Positions 24,658 to 34,726 of a stretch of DNA of 64,000 bases are shown in pieces. The DNA comes from Clostridia bacterium (lineage in GTDB: Bacteria > Bacillota > Clostridia > Oscillospirales > CAG-382). The translations under genes were made by a program, and so were the position numbers. The DNA lies in the NCBI GenBank assembly GCA_017521025.1, contig JAFXEB010000022.1, forward strand, positions 1 to 64,000, written 5' to 3'. Numbering within the stretch: position 1 is the stretch's first letter; each line of letters begins with the position of its first letter. The notes beneath the pieces were generated by a model. The model did no database searches. It was not told where the DNA came from and worked only from the letters and a program-made list of their open reading frames with translations.

Positions 24658-25212
24658 TCAAACAAGCTTTTTCAGCTTGGCTTTGATCCTTTGTATTGCG
24701 TTGTCAATGCTTTTCTCGTTTTTGTTTAGGCGTTTTGCTATTGACGCATAAGGGATCTCTGCCAAATACATCTCAAAAACCTTTTTTTCGTAAGGGGATA
24801 GAACCGAGAAAACCTTTTTCATAAGCTGTGCAGTGCTCTCCATATCTATGAGTATCAGCTCAGGACTCTCTCCATCACCATTCTCGCAGACAGAATATAC
24901 ATCCTCCACAGGGAAAGACCTTACCTGCCTGCCGCTACGGCGCAGATATGAAGTTATGCTGTTCTTAACGCATGCGGACACGTAGGTCGCAAAGCTTGAT
25001 CTGTCACTGTCATAGCTACGGACCGCACGCAGAAGCCCCAAAAGCGCCTCCTGCATAAGATCCTCACGCTCAGACTCATCCACACCCAAGGACGATATGT
25101 AACTGTACAACAAGCCGTGATAGCGGCTCGCCAACGCACCGAAAGCGTCACTGTCACCCTCCTTAGCGGAGGCGACAAGTACACTCTCCTCAAAGATACT
25201 GTCCTTGTTCAT
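24658..25212 (-). CDS. Sigma-70 family RNA polymerase sigma factor (SigH-like, small)
   Basis: This protein of about 184 residues has sigma region 2 (about 15-90, with REDLMQEALLGLLRAVRSYD) and region 4 (about 125-180, with LSPYEKKVFEMYLAEIPYASIAKRLNKNEKSIDNAIQRIKAKL) — helix-turn-helix included — and lacks regions 1 and 3. It resembles the SigH branch used at sporulation onset but is shorter than Bacillus SigH. The start is uncertain: ATG 25212 has only a weak upstream site, and a TTG at 25266 is in frame. A strong sigma-A promoter lies upstream. No anti-sigma gene is adjacent. Confidence 0.88.
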   Translation of the reverse strand: MNKDSIFEESVLVASAKEGDSDAFGALASRYHGLLYSYISSLGVDESEREDLMQEALLGLLRAVRSYDSDRSSFATYVSACVKNSITSYLRRSGRQVRSFPVEDVYSVCENGDGESPELILIDMESTAQLMKKVFSVLSPYEKKVFEMYLAEIPYASIAKRLNKNEKSIDNAIQRIKAKLKKLV

Positions 25213-25305
25213 CAATGTGACCAACCATTTTCTTGCCCGTTTTGCACGAAAAGCCGCACAAAACAAACACTTAAGTATAAAAACTAAATCTTAACCTTAC
25301 TTGCC

Positions 25306-25333
25306 ATTATAGCACTTTTAGACAAATTGTCAA
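25306..25333 (-). promoter_or_regulatory. Promoter of the small sigma factor gene
   Basis: On the minus strand TTGACA (25328-25333) and TATAAT (25306-25311) are 16 bases apart. It would give a leader of roughly 85-90 bases before ATG 25212. Confidence 0.7.
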
Positions 25334-25367
25334 TAGATTTTTTAAAAATCGTTGTTGTAATATTATA

Positions 25368-26468
25368 CTAATTTTTTAAGTAATTTTCGGTTATTATTTC
25401 CATATTTTCGAGTTTTAGCAAAGCATCCTTCGCTAAAGCAAGCTGACAGCGGCCTCTGTCAAGGTTGTGGGTTGGGTATGCTATCTTGAAATAAACGTCG
25501 CCCTGAAGATAATCCGTAAGAAAACGGACAGCGTTCTCCAACGTCATCAGGATAACGCCCCAAGGCATATTTCTTATCTCAATATCAGAGAGCTTGCCCA
25601 GCATAGGCGGGATGAAGCCCTCAGCCAACGCACTGTATCGCTCAAGGTCAAGGGAGACCTTTGAAAGGTCCGTTTCATCCTCGGCAGCGGTGTTTGCCGC
25701 ATATCGGACTGCGTCACCAAAATCGTGCATGGCGAAGCCGGGCATTACCGTGTCAAGATCGATCACGGCAAGAGGTGCACCAGTGCTTACGTCTATCATT
25801 ATGTTGTTGCCCTTGGTATCGTTATGGGTGACACGGAGCGGTATCTCACCCCTCCTGTACATTTCAGCAAATCTGTCAGCATAGCAGAATACGCTTTCTA
25901 TATACTCAGCCTCAGCCTTTATATCTGCCGCTCTGCCCACCGCATCCTCGGCATACGCCTTAAAGAAATCCTCAAAACGCTTCTTTGTATCGTGGAAACG
26001 TGGGATAGTCTCATAAAGGTCGCCGCAGGGGAAGTCGGATAGCATAGCAAGGAAGGTGCCGAAGCCACGACCGATAGCAACCAACAGCTCGCAGTTGAAC
26101 TCGTCATAAGTAGTGGCGTCATAGACAAAGGAAAGCACACGCCAACAGTCGCCGTTTTCAGCAAAATACAAGCCCTCACCGTCATGGTCATAGAGCTTTA
26201 ACACCATACGCTTGGCATCGGGAACGCCGAGTGCGTCCAGCTTGCGGCGCATATGAGCGGTTACTTCTCTTACGTTTTTGACTATAAGCTCAGGGTTTTT
26301 GAAAACGAATACATTGACCTTTTGGAAAAGGTAGGACTTTTCTTTACCGTCAACATCAAGGTCCACCCTGAAGGTGTCATTTATATGTCCCCTCTTCAAA
26401 CGGGTAACGCTCTTCAGTCTTCCATTTAGCTGGTAGATATCACATATCTGCTGAAATATCTTATCCAT
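25368..26468 (-). CDS. APH-fold sugar kinase (NahK/maltokinase-like)
   Basis: This 366-residue phosphotransferase has the aminoglycoside-kinase fold. The catalytic loop is VTHNDTKGNNIM, and the metal-binding segment reads AVIDLDTVMPGFAMHDFGDAVR. The latter wording is close to that of N-acetylhexosamine 1-kinases. As the last gene of the glycogen operon it probably phosphorylates a sugar released by the GH13 enzyme, or an amino sugar; this is inference. GGTAAGG sets ATG 26468; an in-frame start ten codons upstream has no site. Confidence 0.85.
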   Translation of the reverse strand: MDKIFQQICDIYQLNGRLKSVTRLKRGHINDTFRVDLDVDGKEKSYLFQKVNVFVFKNPELIVKNVREVTAHMRRKLDALGVPDAKRMVLKLYDHDGEGLYFAENGDCWRVLSFVYDATTYDEFNCELLVAIGRGFGTFLAMLSDFPCGDLYETIPRFHDTKKRFEDFFKAYAEDAVGRAADIKAEAEYIESVFCYADRFAEMYRRGEIPLRVTHNDTKGNNIMIDVSTGAPLAVIDLDTVMPGFAMHDFGDAVRYAANTAAEDETDLSKVSLDLERYSALAEGFIPPMLGKLSDIEIRNMPWGVILMTLENAVRFLTDYLQGDVYFKIAYPTHNLDRGRCQLALAKDALLKLENMEIITENYLKN

Positions 26469-26528
26469 TACCTTACCGCCTGTTCTTTTATTGCACATCC
26501 GTGCTTTATCATTATATGCGGCGATAAA

Positions 26529-28412
26529 TTATTTGCTAAGTTTTAATATATCGCCCTTAAAGCTCTTTAATTTATATGTATTCTTATAGCGCTTGCCCGA
26601 AAGCAGTGATACCCATACACCGTCGAGCCTGACTGTTTCGTCAGCGTCGCCCACGTTGGCAAGCACTGCCAGCTTATCGGCGCCGCTATACCTCTCGAAA
26701 GCGAAAACGCCGCCTTTTGCCTTCAGTATCCTGAAGCCCTCTGCCGCAAGCAAAGGCTCCTTCGCCCTGAGTGTACCGAGCTTTTTGTACCAATCGCAAA
26801 GCTCTGTATCCACATTGTGCCACGGGAAGGGGCGGCGATTAAAGGGGTCTTTATAACCCTCCATACCTACCTCATCACCGTAATAAACGCAGGGGATACC
26901 CGGGAGAGTCATCTGAAGCATAGACGCCATCTTCAGACGCTTCTTTGCCAAGCGGCGTTGGGATGCTGTCATACGCTTTGTTGCCTTGACTGCGTTACTG
27001 CAGTCCTCTGCCCTGTCGCCGCCGAGCACGGTTAAGATACGCTCGGTATCGTGGGTACCGATTATGTTCATCATATACGCCATCTTGTGGGGCGGATAGT
27101 GACGGTAAAGGGCCCACACGGTATGGCCGAGCGCCTCAGCGTTTCTATATAGTGCGTACTCAATAAGCCCGTTCCTTAAAGGATAGTTCATAACGGCGTC
27201 AAGCTGAGCGCCCTGAAAATAACGCTTGCGCTCACCGTAGGCAACCTTGTCGGAAGCATCCTCCCACACCTCGCCTACCATATACGCATCGCTCTTGCGC
27301 TTTTTGACTGCGGCGGAAAGCCCCTCGGTAAAGTCACCCTCCAGCTCGTCTACAACGTCAAGGCGGAAGCCCGAAGCACCCATACCCATATATTTATCCA
27401 CCACACCGCCCTTACCGTATATAAGCTTACGGAAGGACTTTGTCCTGTTGACCTTGGGAAGATTGCCTATACCCCACCAAGCCTCATATTTATCGGGATA
27501 GTCAATAAAGCTGAACCAATCGTAGTACGGACTTTTCTTGCCGTAAAAGGCACCCTTGCCGCCGTATTTACCAAAGTGGTCGAAATAAAGGCTATCGTCC
27601 CCCACGTGGTTGAATACACCGTCAAGGATGACACCTATGCCCTGCTCTGCGGCACGGTCGATAAGGTACTTTAATGCCTCATCGCCGCCGAACATTTCGT
27701 CTACCTGCATATAGTCGCCCGTATCGTATTTATGGTTTGAATATGCCTTGAATACGGGGCTTAAGTAGATACAGCTTACGCCCAGTTCTTTTAAGTACTC
27801 AAGCTTTTCGGCAACACCCCAAAGGGTACCGCCGAAAAAGGTATTGTTGCGTAAGAAGGCGCCGGGGTATTCGGGAAACTCGGGAACACCGTTTTCCCAA
27901 TCGGTGTAAAGCACCGCATCCTCCCTCAGGGGAACTTCCTTGCAGCCCTTATAAAAGCGGTCCACAAAAATGTGGTAAATGATGCCGCCCGAAAGCCAGC
28001 GTGGTGCCTCATACTCTTCGTCATAGACGAGAACACGGTCTGCAAACACCTTATCACGGCATTTCCAACCATCCTCGGTGACATACCATATACCCGACGG
28101 AGTATGAAGCTGGTAGCCGTAAAAGTACAGCCCTCGGTCAGGGGTATAGGAAACGTCAAAGCTATAAACGTCATAGCCGTCCTCAAGGTCTGTCCAGACG
28201 CCCTCAGTATAGGACTCAGCCTCACCGTCGGCAGCAAAAAACAGATATACATTAAGCGCACCGAGGGCACGCCTCACCCTCAGCTCGAAGGTAAGGCGTG
28301 CGCCCTTGGAAACCGTGCACATTTTAGTTACTGTCCCGTCGACGGAAAGCAGAGAGCGCACACAGGGGCTCGCTTGCATCTCCGAATACGGGTTTAATAC
28401 TCTGAAAGACAC
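26529..28412 (-). CDS. GH13 alpha-amylase family enzyme (neopullulanase/maltodextrinase-like)
   Basis: This 627-residue glycoside hydrolase has an N-terminal beta domain (about 1-125), as in neopullulanases and cyclomaltodextrinases, then the catalytic barrel. The triad is D352 (GFRLDVVDE), E381 (GEVWED) and D455 (GTHDTER), with ILDGVFNHVGDD before it. No signal peptide is seen, so it should act on cytosolic maltodextrins or debranched glycogen. It starts at GTG behind AAAGAGG. It lies between glgP and the sugar kinase and probably degrades limit dextrins left by the phosphorylase. Exact bond specificity is open. Confidence 0.92.
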   Translation of the reverse strand: MSFRVLNPYSEMQASPCVRSLLSVDGTVTKMCTVSKGARLTFELRVRRALGALNVYLFFAADGEAESYTEGVWTDLEDGYDVYSFDVSYTPDRGLYFYGYQLHTPSGIWYVTEDGWKCRDKVFADRVLVYDEEYEAPRWLSGGIIYHIFVDRFYKGCKEVPLREDAVLYTDWENGVPEFPEYPGAFLRNNTFFGGTLWGVAEKLEYLKELGVSCIYLSPVFKAYSNHKYDTGDYMQVDEMFGGDEALKYLIDRAAEQGIGVILDGVFNHVGDDSLYFDHFGKYGGKGAFYGKKSPYYDWFSFIDYPDKYEAWWGIGNLPKVNRTKSFRKLIYGKGGVVDKYMGMGASGFRLDVVDELEGDFTEGLSAAVKKRKSDAYMVGEVWEDASDKVAYGERKRYFQGAQLDAVMNYPLRNGLIEYALYRNAEALGHTVWALYRHYPPHKMAYMMNIIGTHDTERILTVLGGDRAEDCSNAVKATKRMTASQRRLAKKRLKMASMLQMTLPGIPCVYYGDEVGMEGYKDPFNRRPFPWHNVDTELCDWYKKLGTLRAKEPLLAAEGFRILKAKGGVFAFERYSGADKLAVLANVGDADETVRLDGVWVSLLSGKRYKNTYKLKSFKGDILKLSK

Positions 28413-28446
28413 AGAAAAATACCTCTTTACGGTGTTTTAATGTTTA

Positions 28447-30867
28447 TTAGTCAAGCTGCTTCTTCAAATACCAGATATCTCTTGCATAGTCCTCTATGCT
28501 TCTGTCAGCGGCGAACTTGCCTGCCTTTGCGATATTGATAAGGGACTTCTTATTCCAAGCCTCTTTATCGCCGTATGCCTTCACGAGAGCCTCGTGCGCA
28601 TCCTGATAGAAGTCGAAATCTGCAAGACACATATAGGGGTCTGCAATACCGTAGGAGTAAAGCAGATAGTTTGCGATATCAGAGAAGGATCTGCCGTTGA
28701 AGCCTGTCTGCAGATAGTCAACAGCCTTCTTGAGAGATTCGTTACGGTTGTAGTAGTAGGAGGAAGCATAGCCCTTCTTCCACAGCTCGTCAACCTCTTC
28801 TGCGGTATGACCGAAGATGAAGATGTTGTCCCTGCCTACCTCCTCGCACATCTCAACGTTTGCGCCGTCAAGAGTACCGATGGTAACTGCACCGTTTATC
28901 ATAAACTTCATATTGCCCGTACCGCTTGCCTCTTTACCCGCAAGAGAGATCTGCTCACTTACATCTGCGGTGGGGATAAGCTTTTCAGCAAGGCTTACGT
29001 TATAGTTTTCAAGGAAGAGAACATTGAGCTTTTCCTTTATCTTAGGATTCTTTGCGATATCTGCACTGATGTAGCAGATAAGGCGGATGATATCCTTAGC
29101 CATATAGTAGCCGGGAGCTGCCTTGCCGCCAAACATATAGGTAACAGGCTTGATATCCAGGTCAGGGTTATCCTTAAGTGCGCAGTAAACGCTGATGATA
29201 TGGATAGCGTTAAGGAGCTGACGCTTATACTCGTGGATACGCTTTACCTGTACGTCATAGATAGAATCAGGGTCAATGGAAACGCCTGCTGTGCGCTTCA
29301 TATAGTTGGAGAAGTCAACCTTGTTTGCGTGCTTGATATCAGCAAGAGCGTTAAGCACGGACTTGTCGTCCTGATACTTCAGGAAAGAAGCAAGCTGAGA
29401 AGCGTCGGTGCGGTAGCCGCTGCCGATGGTCTCGTCAAGAAGGGAGGCAAGACGGGGGTTGGAGTAGCAAAGCCATCTTCTGTGAGCGATACCGTTGGTT
29501 ACGTTTAGGAACCTGTCGGGATACATGTCGTTGAAGTCCCTGAAGGTGTTGTTCTTGAGTATGTCGGAATGGAGGGCGGAAACACCGTTTATCTTGTGAG
29601 AGCCGACAACAGAGAGGTTAGCCATTCTTATCTGACCGTGGTTGATAATGGACATTCTGCCAACCTTATCCCAGTTGCCGGGGAAACGGTCCCAAGCCTC
29701 AGCACAGAAGCGCTCGTTTATCTCACGGATGATCATATAGAGTCTGGGCAGCTTAAGACGGAAGAGGCCCTCGTTCCAGCACTCAAGCGCCTCGGGCATT
29801 ACGGTATGGTTGGTGTAGGAAACGGTACGAACCACCATATCCCAAGCGTCCTCCCAAGAGTAGTTGTGCATATCCATAAGTATACGCATAAGCTCGGGGA
29901 TACAGAGGGCGGGATGGGTATCGTTGATGTGGATAGCGACCTTCTCGGGCAGGGTGTTCAAGTTCTTGAACACGGAGATGTGATCCTGAATTATGTTCTG
30001 GAGAGAAGCGCTTACGAGGAAGTACTGCTGACTGAGACGAAGCAGCTTACCCTCGGGATGGTTATCGTTGGGGTAAAGCACCTTGGAGATGGTCTGAGCC
30101 ATGGTGTTCTCCTCAACAGCCTTTATATACTGACCCTGAGAGAATAGCTCCATATTAAAGTTACGGATATCCTGTGCCTTCCAGAGCCTGAGGGTGGTGA
30201 TAGCCTTACTGTCTGCGCCTGAAACAAGCATATCGTAAGGAATAGCCTCAACCTCCTCATAATTCTCGTGGATTATCTCACAGCGTCCGTTATCCCACTT
30301 TTCGGAAATAGTGCCACCGAAACGGACAACGCAAGACTTATCCTGACGGGGTACGAGCCATGCGTCGCCGCCGGGAAGCCAGATATCGGGGAGCTCTATC
30401 TGCTCACCCTCTGCCAGCTTCTGCTTGAACAGACCGTATTCGTAAAGTATAGAATAGCCTCTTGCGGGATAGGAAAGGGTGGAAAGAGAGTCCATAAAGC
30501 AGGCGGCAAGTCTGCCGAGACCGCCGTTACCCAAGCCGGGGTCAGACTCCATCTCATATATCTCGTCAAGGTCAAAGCCGTGCTCCTTAAGAACCTCACG
30601 GTAGGTATCCTCTATACCAAGGTTGTTAAGGTTGGTGCGCAAGGATGTACCCATAAGGAACTCCATACACATATAATAAACCTTTTTCATACCCTTGGCT
30701 CTGGTGTCGGCATTGAACTGCTTACGCTTCTGCGCAAGAATATCTCTCACGGTGAGTACGGTTGCCTTATACATCTGGGTGGAATCTGCTTCCTCTATCG
30801 GCACACTGAAAAACCTTGAGAGCTTATTCTGTATTGCCTCTTCTACTTGATTACGCTTAACGGTCAT
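28447..30867 (-). CDS. glgP: Glycogen/starch/alpha-glucan phosphorylase
   Basis: This 806-residue GT35 phosphorylase releases glucose 1-phosphate from the ends of alpha-1,4-glucans with PLP. The cofactor lysine is K654 in GTGNMKFMINGAVT; GNGGLGRLAACFMDS marks the N-terminal active site. Length and motifs are those of the classic family. AAGGAG precedes the ATG. Having synthesis and breakdown genes in one operon means the two are expressed together, so flux must be set by enzyme regulation. Confidence 0.98.
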   Translation of the reverse strand: MTVKRNQVEEAIQNKLSRFFSVPIEEADSTQMYKATVLTVRDILAQKRKQFNADTRAKGMKKVYYMCMEFLMGTSLRTNLNNLGIEDTYREVLKEHGFDLDEIYEMESDPGLGNGGLGRLAACFMDSLSTLSYPARGYSILYEYGLFKQKLAEGEQIELPDIWLPGGDAWLVPRQDKSCVVRFGGTISEKWDNGRCEIIHENYEEVEAIPYDMLVSGADSKAITTLRLWKAQDIRNFNMELFSQGQYIKAVEENTMAQTISKVLYPNDNHPEGKLLRLSQQYFLVSASLQNIIQDHISVFKNLNTLPEKVAIHINDTHPALCIPELMRILMDMHNYSWEDAWDMVVRTVSYTNHTVMPEALECWNEGLFRLKLPRLYMIIREINERFCAEAWDRFPGNWDKVGRMSIINHGQIRMANLSVVGSHKINGVSALHSDILKNNTFRDFNDMYPDRFLNVTNGIAHRRWLCYSNPRLASLLDETIGSGYRTDASQLASFLKYQDDKSVLNALADIKHANKVDFSNYMKRTAGVSIDPDSIYDVQVKRIHEYKRQLLNAIHIISVYCALKDNPDLDIKPVTYMFGGKAAPGYYMAKDIIRLICYISADIAKNPKIKEKLNVLFLENYNVSLAEKLIPTADVSEQISLAGKEASGTGNMKFMINGAVTIGTLDGANVEMCEEVGRDNIFIFGHTAEEVDELWKKGYASSYYYNRNESLKKAVDYLQTGFNGRSFSDIANYLLYSYGIADPYMCLADFDFYQDAHEALVKAYGDKEAWNKKSLINIAKAGKFAADRSIEDYARDIWYLKKQLD

Positions 30868-30905
30868 ATTAGTTTCTCCTTAAAATTCTGTGTTTTTGCT
30901 TTGTA

Positions 30906-32345
30906 TTAAGCTAAGAACTCCTCGTACATCTTTATGTACTCGGTAGCTGATTTATCCCATGAAAAGTCTACGTTCATTACCTTTTGAACAAGAGACTTCC
31001 ATTCATCCTTGTTGCTGTACATCGCAACGGCACGCTTTACTGCGCCCAATAGATCTTCTGCAGAGTAGTTGGCAAAGGTGAAGCCGTTGCCGCCCTCAGG
31101 CCAGCCTATATCCTTGATAGAGTCATAAAGACCGCCCGTTTCCCTTACTATCGGAACGGTGCCGTAGCGGGAGGCTATCATCTGCGCAAGTCCGCAAGGC
31201 TCACTCTTGGAGGGCATAAGGAACAGGTCTGCGCCTGCATATATCTTTTTGGACATATCCTTGTTGTACATAAGCAGGGTGCTTACCTTGCCCTTGTTGC
31301 CGTCTGCCAGATGCCAGAAAAAGTTCTCGTAGGTGTAGTCACCCTGACCGAGCACAACTATCTGAACATCCTCCTTGACGAGCTCATCAGCGGCGAGCAT
31401 AACTATATCTATGCCCTTGTGACCCGTAAGACGGGATATTATTGCGATAACGGGAACGTCATCCCTCTCCTCAAGCCCTACAAGCTTCTGAAGCTCACGC
31501 TTACCAACGGCCTTACCGCTCAGATCCTCAGAGGAATAGTTTGCGTACACCTCAGTATCGGTCACGGGGTTGTAGTAGCCGATGTCGATGCCGTTCAGTA
31601 TACCACGCAGCTTACCCCTGTTCTGCTCAAGCACGTGATGGAGCCCGCAGGAAAAGCGGGGCGAAAGTATCTCAAGCGCATAGGTGGGGCTTACGGTAGT
31701 AACGATGTCAGCGCAGACTATAGCACCCTTCATCAGGTTAAGTGCGCCGTTATAGTCTACTATCTCCCTGTCGCTGTTATCAAGGTCGAACACGTCACCC
31801 AATATCTCGTGACCGTATACACCCTGATATGCGATGTTGTGGATAGTAAATACCGTCTTTATATTCTTGTACTTCTCGTCCCACGCATAGCGGCGCTTAA
31901 GGTAGATAACGGAAAGTGCGCTTTGCCAATCGTGAGCGTGGAGCACATCGGGGAAGAAGTCTATTATGGGAAGAGTCTCCATAACGGCACGGCAGAAAAA
32001 AGCGTATCTTTCGCCATCGTCATAGCTGCCGTAAAGGGTGGGACGCTTGAAATAGTACTCGTTATCAAGGAAATAGTATATAACGCCGTCCTTCTCAAGC
32101 TTATAGATGCCAAGATACTGGCGACGCCATGAAAGGCTTATATAGGTCTCACATATCTTTGTGAGCATAGACCTGTGCTCATCTTTCATGCTGCCGTAAA
32201 GAGGCATAATAACACGAACATCCAATGCGCCGCCCGACGCATTGTTCAGAGCCGCAGGAAGGGAGCCTATAACATCACCCAAGCCGCCCGAGGAGGCAAA
32301 GGGCACCGCCTCGGAAGCAACGAAAAGTATTTTTTGCTTTCTCAT
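30906..32345 (-). CDS. glgA: Glycogen synthase (ADP-glucose)
   Basis: This 479-residue GT5 enzyme extends alpha-1,4-glucan from ADP-glucose. The C-terminal donor site is present (SRLTGHKGID and SKSEPCGLAQM, ending in GGLYDSI). The N-terminal KTGGL motif of the family reads SSGGLGDV here, so the lysine that contacts ADP-glucose in E. coli (Lys15) is replaced by Ser. Everything else is intact, so I expect an active enzyme with altered donor contact. AAGGAGG precedes the ATG. The gene lies 25 bases after glgD. Confidence 0.96.
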   Translation of the reverse strand: MRKQKILFVASEAVPFASSGGLGDVIGSLPAALNNASGGALDVRVIMPLYGSMKDEHRSMLTKICETYISLSWRRQYLGIYKLEKDGVIYYFLDNEYYFKRPTLYGSYDDGERYAFFCRAVMETLPIIDFFPDVLHAHDWQSALSVIYLKRRYAWDEKYKNIKTVFTIHNIAYQGVYGHEILGDVFDLDNSDREIVDYNGALNLMKGAIVCADIVTTVSPTYALEILSPRFSCGLHHVLEQNRGKLRGILNGIDIGYYNPVTDTEVYANYSSEDLSGKAVGKRELQKLVGLEERDDVPVIAIISRLTGHKGIDIVMLAADELVKEDVQIVVLGQGDYTYENFFWHLADGNKGKVSTLLMYNKDMSKKIYAGADLFLMPSKSEPCGLAQMIASRYGTVPIVRETGGLYDSIKDIGWPEGGNGFTFANYSAEDLLGAVKRAVAMYSNKDEWKSLVQKVMNVDFSWDKSATEYIKMYEEFLA

Positions 32346-32370
32346 TATATAAAAGCCTCCTTAACCAGTT

Positions 32371-33501
32371 CTACACAACAGTGAGCTTGTCGATAAAGAA
32401 GGGTCTTGTCTCATGACCCGAAAGCACTCTGCCGTCACGGATAACAACATCCTTATCGGTTATTACGCAGTTAAGGCTTACATTCTCGCCTATGAGGGTA
32501 TCCTGCATAAGTATAGAATTCTTGATGACGGTGTTTTTGCCAACCTTAACACCACGGAACAGTATGGAGTTTTCAACGGTACCGTATATCTCGCAGCCGT
32601 CTGCAATAAGAGAGTTCTTAACGTTACAGCCCTCCTCGTAAATGGTGGGGCTGGAGTTGCGTATCTTAGTATATACGGGACGGTTCTTTACGTTGAAAAG
32701 ACTGTCTCTTGCAGAGGAGCTGAGCAGGTCCATATTGCACATATAGTAATCCGTGAGCGAGTTTATGCCTGCAAAATAGCTGTCATAACGGTACACACGG
32801 AAATCGCAGGTGTCAAGGTTCTTGGCAATAACGTCCTTGGTGAAGCTGGAATAGCCGTGTGCCGAGGCATCCATCAGCAGGTTCATAAGGTACTGACGGC
32901 GCATTACCATTATGTTAAGGTTTATATCTCTGTAGCCTGTAACTATACCGTTAGCGTCGGAAACGTCGATTATCCTGCCGTCACCGTCGGACTCGACGAT
33001 CTCAACGTTCTTCACATCATGGGTCAGATACATACGTTTTACAGCCACTGTTATATCGGAGCCGTTTTGTATGTGAGCGTTTATCATCTCGCTCAGGTCC
33101 ATATTGCAGATAACGTCACAGTCGGAGAGGATCACATACTCCTCCTTGCAGGAGGAAATAAACTCGACCATACTCTTGAGCGCCTCAAGACGGGTGTTTA
33201 CAAGAGAGTTCTGACTGTTTGCAAAGGCTGTGATGAAGGGAGGCAATATCTTGATACCGCCCGAGCGCCTTGCAAGGTCCCAATCCTTACCTGTACCGAT
33301 GTGGTCCATAAGAGACTGGTAGTTATAGTGGGTAACGACGCCCACGTGGGTTATACCCGAATTTACAAGGTTGGAAAGAGTAAAGTCTATAAGCCTGTAT
33401 CTGCACCCGAAGGGTACGCTTGCCATAGTCCTTCTTCTCGTAAGCTCGCTTACGTTTTTATCATGAATATTAGAAAAGATTATACCTACTACTGTTGCCA
33501 T
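32371..33501 (-). CDS. glgD: Glucose-1-phosphate adenylyltransferase regulatory subunit
   Basis: This 376-residue paralogue of GlgC lacks the nucleotide loop: where GlgC reads GGQGSRL this protein reads SNIHDKNVSEL. The rest of the fold (IDFTLSNLVNSG, DWDLARR) and the C-terminal beta-helix are kept. In Firmicutes GlgD forms a complex with GlgC and raises its activity. It starts 3 bases after the glgC stop behind GGAGGTG, which would favour 1:1 production. Confidence 0.95.
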   Translation of the reverse strand: MATVVGIIFSNIHDKNVSELTRRRTMASVPFGCRYRLIDFTLSNLVNSGITHVGVVTHYNYQSLMDHIGTGKDWDLARRSGGIKILPPFITAFANSQNSLVNTRLEALKSMVEFISSCKEEYVILSDCDVICNMDLSEMINAHIQNGSDITVAVKRMYLTHDVKNVEIVESDGDGRIIDVSDANGIVTGYRDINLNIMVMRRQYLMNLLMDASAHGYSSFTKDVIAKNLDTCDFRVYRYDSYFAGINSLTDYYMCNMDLLSSSARDSLFNVKNRPVYTKIRNSSPTIYEEGCNVKNSLIADGCEIYGTVENSILFRGVKVGKNTVIKNSILMQDTLIGENVSLNCVITDKDVVIRDGRVLSGHETRPFFIDKLTVV

Positions 33502-33504
33502 AGC

Positions 33505-34725
33505 TTACACCTCCTCCGTACTGCCTTCAAGCTCCGCAAGGAACGCCTCGTCTGCCTTTACGCCGCCGGGAATAACGGTACCTGCCTTTATGTCAAGTCC
33601 GAAGCCGATAAGAGATATGCCCTTGCCCAACTCCATAGGCTCGCCTACCTTGGCGTTGACACCTACAACGGTATCGCTGTCCATAATGCAGTAGTTGACC
33701 TCTGCATTCTCGGAAATAACACAATCACGCATAATTACGCTATCCTTTACCACGGCGCCCTTGGCTACTTTTACGCCGCTGGAGAGAACGCTGTTTATAA
33801 CCGTGCCGTATATCTCGCAGCCGCCCGTAACAAGGCTGTTTTCAACGGTTGCGCCGTTGCCGAGGAAGTGGGGAGGATTGGAGGAATGGCGGGCGAAGAT
33901 GCGCCAGCTGCTGTTATTAAGGTTGAGAGCGGGTCTGTCGCCAAGAAGGTCCATATTTGCCTCCCAGAGGGAGTCGATGGTACCAACGTCCTTCCAATAG
34001 CCCGTAAAGGGATAAGCATACAGCTTCTCGCCTGCGCCGAGCATAGCGGGAATTATATTCTTACCGAAATCCTTTTCACTGTTCTCGTCTGCCTCGTCGG
34101 CGATAAGGTACTTATAAAGCTCCTTCTTGGAGAACACGTATACGCCCATGGATGCCTTAGTGCTCTTAGGCTGCTTAGGCTTTTCCTCAAACTCGTATAC
34201 TCGGTTATCCTCATAGGTATTCATTATACCGAAGCGGCTTGCCTCGGAAAGAGGCACATCTATTACGGCGATAGTGCAAGCGGCACCCATACGCTTATGG
34301 TAATCCACCATTGCACTGTAGTCCATCTTATATATATGGTCGCCCGAAAGAACTACCACATAGTCGGGATCGTACTTATCAAGGAAGTGCAGATTCTGAT
34401 ATATCGCATTTGCGGTGCCCTTATACCAATCGGCACGCTTCTGTCCCTGATAAGGAGGAAGCACCATAACGCCGCCGAAGGTCCTGTCAAGATCCCAAGG
34501 CTGACCGTTGCCGATATACTCGTTAAGCGCCAAAGGCTGATACTGAGTGAGGACGCCTACCGTGTCGATACCTGAGTTGATACAATTGGAAAGGGTAAAG
34601 TCGATTATCCTGTACTTACTGCCGAAGGATACCGCAGGCTTGGCTACTCTCTGCGTAAGCAGATAAAGTCTGCTGCCCTGACCGCCTGCAAGCAGCATTG
34701 CCACACATTCTTTCTTTTTGATCAT
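33505..34725 (-). CDS. glgC: Glucose-1-phosphate adenylyltransferase catalytic subunit
   Basis: This 406-residue enzyme makes ADP-glucose from ATP and glucose 1-phosphate, the committed step of glycogen synthesis. The loop [14 protein letters not shown], the KPAVSFG segment, the glucose-1-phosphate-binding EEKPKQPKS and the C-terminal left-handed helix are present. I chose the ATG of MIKKKE because AAGGGA lies about nine bases upstream; two further ATGs just before it sit too close to that site. Its start overlaps the end of glgB. It pairs with GlgD. Confidence 0.96.
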   Translation of the reverse strand: MIKKKECVAMLLAGGQGSRLYLLTQRVAKPAVSFGSKYRIIDFTLSNCINSGIDTVGVLTQYQPLALNEYIGNGQPWDLDRTFGGVMVLPPYQGQKRADWYKGTANAIYQNLHFLDKYDPDYVVVLSGDHIYKMDYSAMVDYHKRMGAACTIAVIDVPLSEASRFGIMNTYEDNRVYEFEEKPKQPKSTKASMGVYVFSKKELYKYLIADEADENSEKDFGKNIIPAMLGAGEKLYAYPFTGYWKDVGTIDSLWEANMDLLGDRPALNLNNSSWRIFARHSSNPPHFLGNGATVENSLVTGGCEIYGTVINSVLSSGVKVAKGAVVKDSVIMRDCVISENAEVNYCIMDSDTVVGVNAKVGEPMELGKGISLIGFGLDIKAGTVIPGGVKADEAFLAELEGSTEEV

Positions 34726-34726
34726 G

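Noticed and set aside
32413-34575. 720-codon open frame on the plus strand
   Set aside because: Antisense across glgD and glgC, both clear genes. No signature of a real protein.
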